DNA of 64,000 bases, taken from NCBI GenBank assembly GCA_900470285.1, contig UCAG01000010.1:62001-126000 (forward strand), read 5' to 3'. Below are positions 18,358 to 26,021 of the stretch, piece by piece (the first letter of the stretch is position 1; each line of letters opens with the position of its first letter). The translations under genes and the position numbers were made by a program. This stretch comes from Hyphomicrobiales bacterium. GTDB lineage: Bacteria; Pseudomonadota; Alphaproteobacteria; Rhizobiales; Rhizobiaceae. Under the pieces are notes generated by a model, which had not been told where the DNA came from, searched no databases, and worked only from the letters and a program-made list of their open reading frames with translations.

Positions 18358-19190
18358 GCAGTGATCAGGATGAAATAGACCAGAGCTCTGCGCCATTGCT
18401 TGAGCATCTCATCGAGCTGCGCCGCCGCCTGATCTGGTCGATTGTAGCTTTTTTTCTGGCCTTTATACTCTGTTTTGCTTTTGCCAAGCATCTCTTCAAT
18501 ATGCTGGTTCTGCCTTATCAATGGGCGCTGGACTGGGCAGGGATGGATCGCAGCAAAGCCGCATTGATCTATACCGCACCGCAGGAGTTCTTTTTCACGC
18601 AGGTGAAAGTAGCGATGTTCGGCGGTCTGGTTCTTGCCTTTCCGATGATTGCTTCGCAGATTTACAAGTTTGTTGCGCCCGGCCTTTACAAGCATGAGCG
18701 CATGGCATTTCTGCCGTTTCTGGTTGCCTCGCCTTTGCTGTTCTTGCTGGGCGGTGCACTGGTTTATTTCTTCTTCACACCGATGGTGATGTGGTTTTTC
18801 CTTGCTATGCAGCAATCTGGTGTGGGCGGTGAAGTGCAGATTTCGCTGCTGCCGAAAGTGTCGGAATATCTCAGCCTGATTATGACACTGATTTTTGCCT
18901 TTGGTCTGGTATTCCAGCTGCCGGTTATCACATCGCTGATGGCCAAGGTCGGACTGGTGACTGCACAAGGGCTGCGGGATAAGCGCAAATATGCGATTGT
19001 GATTGCTTTTGTGGTGGCTGCCGTGTTGACACCGCCGGATCCGGCAAGTCAGATCGGTCTTGCTATACCGGCAATCCTGCTCTACGAAATCTCGATCTGG
19101 CTGGCACAGATGATTGAGAAAAAGCGTACTCAGGCCGAGATTCTCAATAATCTTACGCCTGCAGATGATAATGAGCAAAAATCGTCCTGA
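18354..19190 (+). CDS. tatC: Sec-independent translocase protein TatC
   Basis: TatC is the polytopic receptor for twin-arginine signals. The 278-residue product has the conserved cytoplasmic N-terminus (LLEHLIELRRRLIW), six hydrophobic helices and the loop motif IYTAPQEFFFTQVKVA with the key Glu/Phe region. The start is GTG 18354, inside the tatB end. A twin-arginine substrate candidate, the amidohydrolase at 36100, is encoded later in the window. A compact terminator follows. Confidence 0.96.
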   Translation: MSSDQDEIDQSSAPLLEHLIELRRRLIWSIVAFFLAFILCFAFAKHLFNMLVLPYQWALDWAGMDRSKAALIYTAPQEFFFTQVKVAMFGGLVLAFPMIASQIYKFVAPGLYKHERMAFLPFLVASPLLFLLGGALVYFFFTPMVMWFFLAMQQSGVGGEVQISLLPKVSEYLSLIMTLIFAFGLVFQLPVITSLMAKVGLVTAQGLRDKRKYAIVIAFVVAAVLTPPDPASQIGLAIPAILLYEISIWLAQMIEKKRTQAEILNNLTPADDNEQKSS

Positions 19191-19215
19191 TTTTCGTATC
19201 ATGTGATAAAAATTG

Positions 19216-19240
19216 AAGGCAGCATTTATGCTGCCTTTTC
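19216..19240 (+). terminator. Intrinsic terminator of the tat operon
   Basis: Arms aaggcagca (19216-19224) and tgctgcctt (19229-19237) with loop ttta, followed by a short T-run. Confidence 0.75.
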
Positions 19241-19345
19241 ATGCATTGCAGCGGATCAGTTGTGATCGTGTTGCGATATAAGAGCCTGCCGTAACCGCTT
19301 GTTGTGATTACGGTGAACCTGAACCTAAAAATAACGGTACTTCCA

Positions 19346-20626
19346 ATGCTGGACATTAAATGGATACGCGAAAACCCTGAAGCTCTTGATGCTGCCCTTA
19401 GTAAGCGCGGAGCCTCTGCTGTATCCTCCGATGTGTTGGCGCTGGATGAAGCCCGCCGTCAGCATATCGCCAAGGTGCAGGAAGCGCAGGAGCGCCGCAA
19501 TGCCGCCTCGAAAGAGATCGGCAAAGCGATGGGCGAAAAAGATATGGCGACCGCTGACCGCCTGAAGGCGGAAGTTGCCGAGCTGAAAACCTTCCTCACC
19601 GAAGCGGAAGAAGAAGAGCGCCGTCTCGATAAAGCGCTGAATGATGTTCTTTCGAGCCTGCCGAATGTGCCTTATGACAGTGTTCCTGTCGGTAAAGACG
19701 AGAATGATAATGTCGAGACACGTCGTGTCGGCAATATCCGTAATTACGGTTTTGAGCCGAAAGAGCATTTTGAACTGGGCGAAGCCCTCGGTCTGATGGA
19801 TTTCGAGCGTGCAACACGTATGTCCGGCTCACGTTTTACCGTGCTGAAAGGCGCACTTGCGCGTCTGGAACGTGCGCTTGGTCAGTTTATGCTTGATCTG
19901 CACACCACGGAACATGGTTATTCTGAAACCATGGTGCCGCTGATGGTGCGTGATGATGCGGTTTACGGCACAGGCCAGCTGCCGAAATTCTCGGAAGACC
20001 TGTTCCGCACCACTGACGGCCGCTGGCTGATCCCGACTGCTGAAGTGCCGCTGACCAATCTGGTCAATGGCGAGATTGTGGATGGCGCTGAATTGCCGAT
20101 GCGTGTGACTGCGCTGACACCTTGCTTCCGCTCGGAAGCCGGTTCTGCCGGTCGAGATACACGCGGTATGCTGCGCCAGCACCAGTTCTGGAAAGTGGAA
20201 ATGGTATCGGTCACTGATGCGGAAAGCTCGGAAGCCGAACTGGAACGTATGACCGGTTGCGCTGAAGAAGTTTTGAAGCGTCTTGGTCTGCCATTCCGTA
20301 CCGTTACACTTTGCACCGGTGATATGGGCTTCGGTGCTCAGAAAACCTACGATATCGAAGTATGGTTGCCGGGTCAGAACACATTCCGCGAAATCTCAAG
20401 CTGTTCTGTTTGCGGCGATTTTCAGGGACGCCGCATGAATGCGCGCTACCGTGCCGCCGGTGAAAAAGCGACCCGCTTTGTGCATACGCTGAACGGTTCC
20501 GGTGTTGCTGTTGGCCGTGCGCTGATCGCTGTGATGGAAAATTATCAGGAAGAAGATGGCAGCATCACCATTCCTGAGGCTCTGGTGCCTTATATGGGCG
20601 GCATGACCCGTATCGCAAAAGCCTGA
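19346..20626 (+). CDS. serS: Seryl-tRNA synthetase
   Basis: A class II synthetase that charges tRNA-Ser (and tRNA-Sec where present). The 426-residue protein has an N-terminal coiled-coil arm (about 30-105, rich in Glu, Lys and Arg) and class II motifs: motif 2 [17 protein letters not shown] and motif 3 [16 protein letters not shown]. The ATG at 19346 opens the conserved [13 protein letters not shown]; the frame extends 14 codons upstream without support. A terminator follows. In related genomes surE usually comes next, but here pcm follows after 137 bases. Confidence 0.97.
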   Translation: MLDIKWIRENPEALDAALSKRGASAVSSDVLALDEARRQHIAKVQEAQERRNAASKEIGKAMGEKDMATADRLKAEVAELKTFLTEAEEEERRLDKALNDVLSSLPNVPYDSVPVGKDENDNVETRRVGNIRNYGFEPKEHFELGEALGLMDFERATRMSGSRFTVLKGALARLERALGQFMLDLHTTEHGYSETMVPLMVRDDAVYGTGQLPKFSEDLFRTTDGRWLIPTAEVPLTNLVNGEIVDGAELPMRVTALTPCFRSEAGSAGRDTRGMLRQHQFWKVEMVSVTDAESSEAELERMTGCAEEVLKRLGLPFRTVTLCTGDMGFGAQKTYDIEVWLPGQNTFREISSCSVCGDFQGRRMNARYRAAGEKATRFVHTLNGSGVAVGRALIAVMENYQEEDGSITIPEALVPYMGGMTRIAKA

Positions 20627-20646
20627 TATTCAGGTGTGTATTTAAG

Positions 20647-20684
20647 AAATGCCGGAGGCGGAAATGTCTCCGGCATTTTTATTT
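20647..20684 (+). terminator. Intrinsic terminator of serS
   Basis: Arms aaatgccggag (20647-20657) and ctccggcattt (20668-20678), then a T-rich tail. Confidence 0.85.
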
Positions 20685-20763
20685 TTCTGCATTATCTCTG
20701 AATTTACAATTTTGAAGGATGATGCTGCCTGATTAGCTATAAATCTGACTTCGGGCAGGGTTC

Positions 20764-21441
20764 ATGAATATTCATATGCAGGCAAATACGGGTAAATATC
20801 GCATGAGCGGCAAAGAAGGTTTTGCCTCTTTTGTATTGCGTATGCGCAGTCGGGGTTTGCATGATCCGCGTTTGTTTGCAGCTATTGAAGCGACGCCGCG
20901 TCAGCATTTCATTAATTCTGCCTATCAGGATTTTGCCTATAGCAATCGTGTTTTGCCACTGGCTTGCGGCGAATCAATTGAAGGGCTGGACGATCAGGCG
21001 CGTTTTCTCTCGGCTTTGTCGCTTGAATCCGGACATCGCGTGCTGGAAATCGGCACAGGGTCGGGCTTCACTGCCGCTGTTATGGCGCGTCTTGCCGCGC
21101 GTGTGACGACGATTGAGCGTTATAAAACTTTGGCAGAAGCAGCGCGTAATCAGTTTCAGGCGCATCAGATCGAAAATGTTGTTTGCAAACATGCAGATGG
21201 CCGCCATGGCGTAGCCGGCGGTCCTTATGATCGTATTATTGTCTGGCTGGCATCGGATGCAATACCAAGGCAATATCTGGATTTACTGGCAACGCATGGC
21301 GTGATGATTGCGCCGGTCGGGCAGGGTGACGGACAGCAGGTCATGTGCCGCATGGCTAAAGTCGGCAGCCGCTTTGAGCGCGAAGACCTGATGATGGTGC
21401 GTTATCAGCCGTTTATCGAAGGCTCTGCTGCGTTTCTCTGA
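20764..21441 (+). CDS. pcm: Protein-L-isoaspartate O-methyltransferase
   Basis: This SAM-dependent methyltransferase repairs or marks isoaspartyl residues in aged proteins. The 225-residue product carries the PCMT block QHFINSAYQDFAY and the motif I nucleotide-binding loop VLEIGTGSGFTAAVMA (about residues 96-111). A post-I acidic position lies in TTIERY. The ATG at 20764 is the first start; a second in-frame ATG (MSGKEG) lies 13 codons later and could also be used. Located between serS and nlpD, as in many proteobacteria (pcm-nlpD), though surE is missing. Confidence 0.92.
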   Translation: MNIHMQANTGKYRMSGKEGFASFVLRMRSRGLHDPRLFAAIEATPRQHFINSAYQDFAYSNRVLPLACGESIEGLDDQARFLSALSLESGHRVLEIGTGSGFTAAVMARLAARVTTIERYKTLAEAARNQFQAHQIENVVCKHADGRHGVAGGPYDRIIVWLASDAIPRQYLDLLATHGVMIAPVGQGDGQQVMCRMAKVGSRFEREDLMMVRYQPFIEGSAAFL

Positions 21442-21637
21442 AACTGCGACTGATTTATTTCCCTGTTTTATGGTTGTTATAGTGGTCTGACAGGCTTCGG
21501 AGTAGCTTGTCGTGTATCAAATTTGCCTGATTTAGCGATTATGGTATCCGTTTGATGAATCTTTTAATTTTTTTGCAGCAATTTTAACCAGCAGGTAACA
21601 TTAACGCGCTTTAATAAGTCTACTTAGAGTTTCGGGT

Positions 21638-23086
21638 ATGGACGGGTTGAATATGCGTAGAAATGTTTTGCATCATGCGTCCGAGCGTCTTTTGCGTCAT
21701 AGCGCGGTCATCCTGCTTGCAGGTGTGGTTGCTGGCTGTAGCGGGGATATGACACGCTTTACGGATGGCCTTACGACTGGATCGACGAATAATCAGCGCG
21801 CGATTATGCAGTCACAGAATCAGTCCTCACAGCAGAATAGCGGCGCGGATAATTATCCGTCTATGCCGGCTGCGCAGCGTGTAGCTTCCGGTAATGTGCA
21901 GCGTAATGAGTTGCCGCCGGTAGGGACTGCCGCACCGATGGGGGCTGCGCAGGTTGTGCAGAATAATGTTCAGTCAGTACGCGATCAGGCGACACAGCAG
22001 GTTGCAATGGCTGGCAGCAATATGACCAATGCTGCGGCAGCTTCGGTTAACAGTGCAATGGTACAGCCGGGTGAAACACTTTACGGCGTTGCGCGCCGGT
22101 TTAATGTGTCGCCGGGTGATCTGATGGCTGCGAATAATATGACTGACCCGAATATGTTGCGGGCAGGGCAGACACTGACAATTCCGGGCGTTAAAGCCGC
22201 TGCGGGCGGCGCACTGGTTGCTGCTGCCAATGGCGGTACGCAGACCCTTGGCCAGCTGAAGTCAAACGGCACACAGGCTGTTGCCAATGCCCAGCAGGCC
22301 GCTACGAATAAAGTGAATAATGCTGTTGCCAATGCGGGTGCAAAAGTGGCTGCTGCGACCGGTGGTTACACTGTGCAGAGCGGCGATACACTGCATGCGA
22401 TTGCTCAGCGCAATGGTGTGACAGCTGCAGCTCTCAAGCAGGCTAACGGTATGAGCGACGGTACAATCCGCGTCGGTCAGTCTCTCGTGATCCCGGTTGC
22501 CGCAACTGCTGCTGCTACGCAGGTTGCGGCTGTTGCCAAGCCGGTTCAGGCTGCGGTAGATACGACAGTTAAAACAGCTTCAACCCCGCCTGCTGCTGCA
22601 AAACAGGTGCCGGATGGCAGCGTGAAACCTTATACACCGCCGCAGGCGAGCAATAAGGTGATTGAAGAGGCCGAGCAGGATGTCGCCATGGCGCCTTCTG
22701 CAACCGGTATCTCGCAGATGCGCTGGCCGGTGCGTGGCAAGGTGCTGACCAGTTTTGGTCAGCGTGACGGCGGCACTGTGAATGACGGTATCGATATTAT
22801 GGTGCCGGAAGGTACGCCGGTTAAAGCGGCTGAAAACGGTGTGGTCATCTATGCCGGTGACGGGCTGAAGGAATTTGGTCAGACTGTTCTGGTGCGCCAT
22901 GAAAATGGTCTTGTGACTGTCTATGGTCATAACAGCAAGATCAATGTACAGCGTGGTCAGAAAGTGCGTCGCGGTGAGGAAATTGCCCGCTCCGGTATGA
23001 GCGGCAATGCGAAATCACCAAAACTGCATTTTGAAGTGCGTAAGAATTCAACGCCGGTTAATCCGTCGAAATATCTGGAAACTTAA
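21638..23086 (+). CDS. nlpD: NlpD-like LysM/M23 lipoprotein, probable amidase activator
   Basis: The protein begins with a lipoprotein signal (LLAGVVAGC, lipid-modified Cys near residue 34). Two LysM domains follow (about 142-185 and 243-286), both with the PGETL/SGDTL-type opening, and then a C-terminal M23/LytM domain (about 365-482). The usual zinc-ligand motif HxxxD appears as NDGID, with Asn replacing His, as in E. coli NlpD. It is therefore probably a non-catalytic LytM factor that activates a wall amidase; AmiC is encoded at 56463. ATG at 21638 or, five codons later, at 21653 may be the start. Localisation is outer membrane or periplasm. Confidence 0.9.
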   Translation: MDGLNMRRNVLHHASERLLRHSAVILLAGVVAGCSGDMTRFTDGLTTGSTNNQRAIMQSQNQSSQQNSGADNYPSMPAAQRVASGNVQRNELPPVGTAAPMGAAQVVQNNVQSVRDQATQQVAMAGSNMTNAAAASVNSAMVQPGETLYGVARRFNVSPGDLMAANNMTDPNMLRAGQTLTIPGVKAAAGGALVAAANGGTQTLGQLKSNGTQAVANAQQAATNKVNNAVANAGAKVAAATGGYTVQSGDTLHAIAQRNGVTAAALKQANGMSDGTIRVGQSLVIPVAATAAATQVAAVAKPVQAAVDTTVKTASTPPAAAKQVPDGSVKPYTPPQASNKVIEEAEQDVAMAPSATGISQMRWPVRGKVLTSFGQRDGGTVNDGIDIMVPEGTPVKAAENGVVIYAGDGLKEFGQTVLVRHENGLVTVYGHNSKINVQRGQKVRRGEEIARSGMSGNAKSPKLHFEVRKNSTPVNPSKYLET

Positions 23087-23105
23087 AATTTTCCAATGAG
23101 ATAGA

Positions 23106-23141
23106 AAAACCGCTTCGGTCACAGGCCGGAGCGGTTTTTTG
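23106..23141 (+). terminator. Intrinsic terminator of nlpD
   Basis: Arms aaaaccgcttcgg (23106-23118) and ccggagcggtttt (23126-23138), then T-run. It may work in both directions. Confidence 0.85.
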
Positions 23142-23145
23142 CTTT

Positions 23146-23185
23146 AGAGCGACCTTTGTTTACCAAGTCTGGCACGCGGCGCTCT
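23146..23185 (+). repeat. 40-bp AGAGCG...GCGCTCT hairpin repeat, copy 2
   Basis: Same length and ends as the copy at 4271-4310 (agagcg, cctttgt, gcggcgctct). It lies between the nlpD terminator and the nucleotidyltransferase gene. Confidence 0.75.
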
Positions 23186-23225
23186 AATATTGGCTTTTAC
23201 AAAGTTTGTCCGGCAGAACAGAGCA

Positions 23226-24020
23226 ATGATGTCATCTGAAATGATAAAAATTCCTGCAGAGGCGGAGAAGGCATTTGCTGTTGTGCGTGATTGCCTCGGT
23301 AGTGCTTTGCTTGGTTTTTATTTGCATGGTTCGGCTGTTGCCGGTGGTTTGCGTCCGAATAGTGATGTGGATGTGCTGGCTGTAATTAATCGCCCGTTAA
23401 GGGAAGTGGAGCGGCAGGTTTTAACATCTGGATTGCTCGAGGTTTCAGGGCATTATCCTGCACCGGAAGGAGCGCCACGCCCGCTTGAACTGGTTGTAAT
23501 GCAACAGGCTGATCTCTCCCTGCTATCTTATCCTGCAAAGTGCGAGTTGGTTTATGGTGAGTGGTTGCGCGATGAGTTTGAGGCCGGTGGCGTAGCGCAA
23601 ACAGTGAGCGATCCTGAATATACGCTGCTACTGGCACAGGCACATCAGCAAGCTGTGGTGCTTTATGGTGCGCCGCTTGCGGATTTTATGACAGATGTTT
23701 CTCTGGACGATATTCGTCAGGCGATTGCTGACGCATTAGCAGTGCTTATTCTTGATGTGCAAGGCGATGAGCGCAATGTGTTGCTGACATTGGCACGGAT
23801 GTGGCGCACTGTCGTTGACGGTGATTTTTTGCCGAAAAATAGCGCTGCTGACTGGGCAATCCCGCGTTTGCCGGAAGAAGCCGCTTCTTTGCTGGAGCAC
23901 GCGAGACAGGATTACTTGTCAAATAGCGGGTTTGACTGGCAACAGCAGCAACAGGCAGTTCAGAGAACAATTGTGCTGTTAAAAAAACATATTGAGGATA
24001 ATCTGCCGCAAAACTTGTGA
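23226..24020 (+). CDS. AadA-like aminoglycoside 3''-nucleotidyltransferase (ANT(3'') family)
   Basis: The 264-residue product aligns along its length with AadA-type streptomycin/spectinomycin adenylyltransferases. Shared blocks are the nucleotidyltransferase signature HGSAVAGGLRPNSDVDVL with catalytic aspartates, YPAKCELVYGEW, GDERNVLLTLARMWRTVV, and a C-terminal PKNSAADWAIPRLPEE. Length matches AadA (about 260). The frame extends 12 codons upstream; I take ATG 23226 (or 23229). It is flanked by a short hairpin repeat but by no integron or transposon features, so it looks like a resident chromosomal gene. Whether it gives resistance cannot be told from sequence. Confidence 0.8.
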   Translation: MMSSEMIKIPAEAEKAFAVVRDCLGSALLGFYLHGSAVAGGLRPNSDVDVLAVINRPLREVERQVLTSGLLEVSGHYPAPEGAPRPLELVVMQQADLSLLSYPAKCELVYGEWLRDEFEAGGVAQTVSDPEYTLLLAQAHQQAVVLYGAPLADFMTDVSLDDIRQAIADALAVLILDVQGDERNVLLTLARMWRTVVDGDFLPKNSAADWAIPRLPEEAASLLEHARQDYLSNSGFDWQQQQQAVQRTIVLLKKHIEDNLPQNL

Positions 24021-24053
24021 GGTTTTGCGGCAGATAGAGCGAAAATCACCTAA

Positions 24054-24920
24054 TCAGGCGCTTAAAGCGATACCAAGCCTTCCGGCCAGATCTTGTACAT
24101 ATTGCCAGGCAACGCGGCCTGAACGGTTGCCGCGTGTGGTTGACCATTCGAGAGCTTCCGCATGCAGTTTTTCAACAGGGTAGTTGAAATTGTAATGCGC
24201 GGCATAGCCATCAACCATCGCCAGATAATCATCCTGATTGCATTTATGGAAGCCAAGCCACAGACCGAAACGATCTGAGAGAGAGACTTTTTCTTCTGTC
24301 GCTTCAGACGGATTGATAGCGCTGGAACGCTCATTATCAATCATTTCACGCGGCATCAGATGGCGGCGGTTGGATGTGGCATAGAAAATCACATTATCAG
24401 GACGGCCTTCGACACCACCTTCAAGTGCCGCTTTCAATGATTTGTAGGATGTATCGTCATGGTCGAAGGACAGGTCGTCACAAAACAGAATGAAACGGTA
24501 GTCACTCTCCTTGATGAGATTCATCAATACCGGCAGGCTGTTGATATCTTCGCGGTGAATTTCAATGAGCTTCAGCGGTTTTTCAGCAGTTTGATTGACT
24601 GAAGCCTGCGCGGCTTTGACCAAAGAGGATTTACCCATGCCGCGTGCGCCCCAGAGCAGCACATTATTTGCAGACAAACCACGGGCAAAACGCTCGGTAT
24701 TGCTCACCAGCTGATCGCGCACATGGTCAACACCATGAATGAGGCCGAGATCAACGCGGTTGACCTTTTTAACCGGTGCCAGTTCAAGGCGGGAAGGCTC
24801 CCAGACAAAAGTATCAGCACTCTCTGCCTGTAACGGTTTGGGGGCAGGTGGCGCCATACGTTCAAGAACAGCCAGCAGCTGATCCAGTTTTGCACTTAAT
24901 AATTGCTCAGTCGTGTTCAT
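24054..24920 (-). CDS. DUF815-type AAA ATPase
   Basis: The 288-residue protein has a Walker A loop GARGMGKSSL (about residues 91-100) and a Walker B-like FILFCDDLSFD (about 150-160). Arginine-rich sensor sequences follow around YATSNRRHLMPREM and LSDRFGLWLGF. This is the DUF815/YraN-adjacent ATP-binding family common in alphaproteobacteria; its client is not known. It is convergent with the nucleotidyltransferase gene and divergent from yajC, with a 468-base spacer on its start side. Start at ATG 24920 begins the conserved N-terminal helix. Confidence 0.88.
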   Translation of the reverse strand: MNTTEQLLSAKLDQLLAVLERMAPPAPKPLQAESADTFVWEPSRLELAPVKKVNRVDLGLIHGVDHVRDQLVSNTERFARGLSANNVLLWGARGMGKSSLVKAAQASVNQTAEKPLKLIEIHREDINSLPVLMNLIKESDYRFILFCDDLSFDHDDTSYKSLKAALEGGVEGRPDNVIFYATSNRRHLMPREMIDNERSSAINPSEATEEKVSLSDRFGLWLGFHKCNQDDYLAMVDGYAAHYNFNYPVEKLHAEALEWSTTRGNRSGRVAWQYVQDLAGRLGIALSA

Positions 24921-25111
24921 TTTAAAGCCTGTATTCTATCCGCGGCACTCTTGTATCCGGCCCTTAGACTTATGACGGGATGCAAGAATGCCCGGATTTT
25001 AAGTAAAGCACTTGAGCTGTAGCTACCGGCTTTACCGGACTGTTTCTGTTTGCTTCTTAAAGACTGTCTTCAAGAACAGGCTGACTTTAGCAAGATTATT
25101 GTCTTTGAATA

Positions 25112-25125
25112 GTACCCATGGGTAC
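25112..25125. promoter_or_regulatory. 14-bp perfect palindrome GTACCCATGGGTAC
   Basis: Lies in the 468-base divergent spacer between the DUF815 ATPase and yajC, upstream of a possible micro-ORF at 25179. A palindrome of this length suits a dimeric regulator site, but no regulator can be named. The rest of the spacer holds nothing else I recognise. Confidence 0.35.
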
Positions 25126-25178
25126 GGTTGTGTGAAAATATTGTATTTATGCCGGTAACCAAGGCCGGAGTGAAAAAA

Positions 25179-25241
25179 ATGATGGCCGTACTGGTAAAGT
25201 GGATTAAGAATTTGCATCTATGGTTGCATAACGGCGTATAA
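25179..25241 (+). CDS. Possible 20-codon micro-ORF
   Basis: ATG at 25179 follows GGAG at eight-base spacing and encodes a 20-residue amphipathic, Trp/His-containing peptide (MMAVLVKWIKN...), stopping at TAA 25239-25241. It lies in the spacer before yajC. Composition would suit a small membrane-associated peptide, but so short a frame can arise by chance. Confidence 0.2.
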   Translation: MMAVLVKWIKNLHLWLHNGV

Positions 25242-25388
25242 CCGTTGTAATGCGCAGTGAATGAATTTGATGCATGCCGGTGAAATATGACGGCTTTGGT
25301 TACATAATTCCCTAACCCGCAATTGGTTTAAGGAATTCTGCAGCCGAGAAGCATCGGACAGTTTTCAGTTTGACGAGGAGTCACTTTC

Positions 25389-25730
25389 ATGTTTGTTACC
25401 CCTGCTTACGCTCAGGCCGCCGGTGGTGCCGGTGGCGCGGATATGCTGATGAGCATTCTGCCGTTTATTCTTATTTTCGTTGTTATGTATTTCCTGATTA
25501 TCCGCCCTCAGCGTAATCAGATGAAAAAACGCGGTGAAATGCTTACTAATATCCGCCGCAATGACACGATCATTACCGGTGGCGGTATCATCGCTAAAGT
25601 TACCAAAGTGATCGACGACAATGAACTGGAAGCTGAAATTGCTGACGGTATCAAAATCCGCGTTCTGCGCTCCACCATCGGTGATGTGCGCACCCGCGGT
25701 GAACCGGTTGCTGACAACAAGAACAAGTAA
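25389..25730 (+). CDS. yajC: Preprotein translocase subunit YajC
   Basis: YajC associates with SecDF at the Sec translocon. The 113-residue protein shows an N-terminal Ala/Gly-rich segment, one transmembrane helix (ILPFILIFVVMYFLII), then the signature RPQRNQMKKRGEML and a small cytoplasmic beta domain (NDTIITGGGIIAKV). GACGAGGAG lies just ahead of the ATG. It is followed by a terminator and then secDF in the same direction, the usual yajC-secDF neighbourhood. Confidence 0.96.
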   Translation: MFVTPAYAQAAGGAGGADMLMSILPFILIFVVMYFLIIRPQRNQMKKRGEMLTNIRRNDTIITGGGIIAKVTKVIDDNELEAEIADGIKIRVLRSTIGDVRTRGEPVADNKNK

Positions 25731-25750
25731 GCTTATTGCTTATTGTTATT

Positions 25751-25777
25751 AAAGCCCGCTTTGAGCGGGCTTTTTTA
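25751..25777 (+). terminator. Intrinsic terminator of yajC
   Basis: Arms aaagcccgct and agcgggcttt with loop ttg, followed by TTTTTT. It separates yajC from secDF, so secDF probably has its own promoter in 25780-26020. Confidence 0.85.
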
Positions 25778-26021
25778 TTGGTCTGAATATATAATTTGAT
25801 GTGCTGCAATAGCGCATCATAAGCTTAAAATCTGCGCCATCCGCCTGTGTGCCTGCTGAGATTTGTACGAATCACGTATAAGATCAGAAAATGAGGTGGT
25901 GTAAGCAGAGTTTGCCGTGTTTTATTCGGCGGTTATTCTCAAAAACATCACTGTTACGTCTGATCCTGTCTGTTTTGCGGGTTTGCTGCAAAGCGGCATC
26001 AATTTTACGGATGGATTGCCG

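Noticed and set aside
17640-19202. A 520-codon open frame antisense to tatB and tatC
   Set aside because: It lies wholly opposite two clearly conserved genes, and its composition is that of a shadow frame; no family resemblance.
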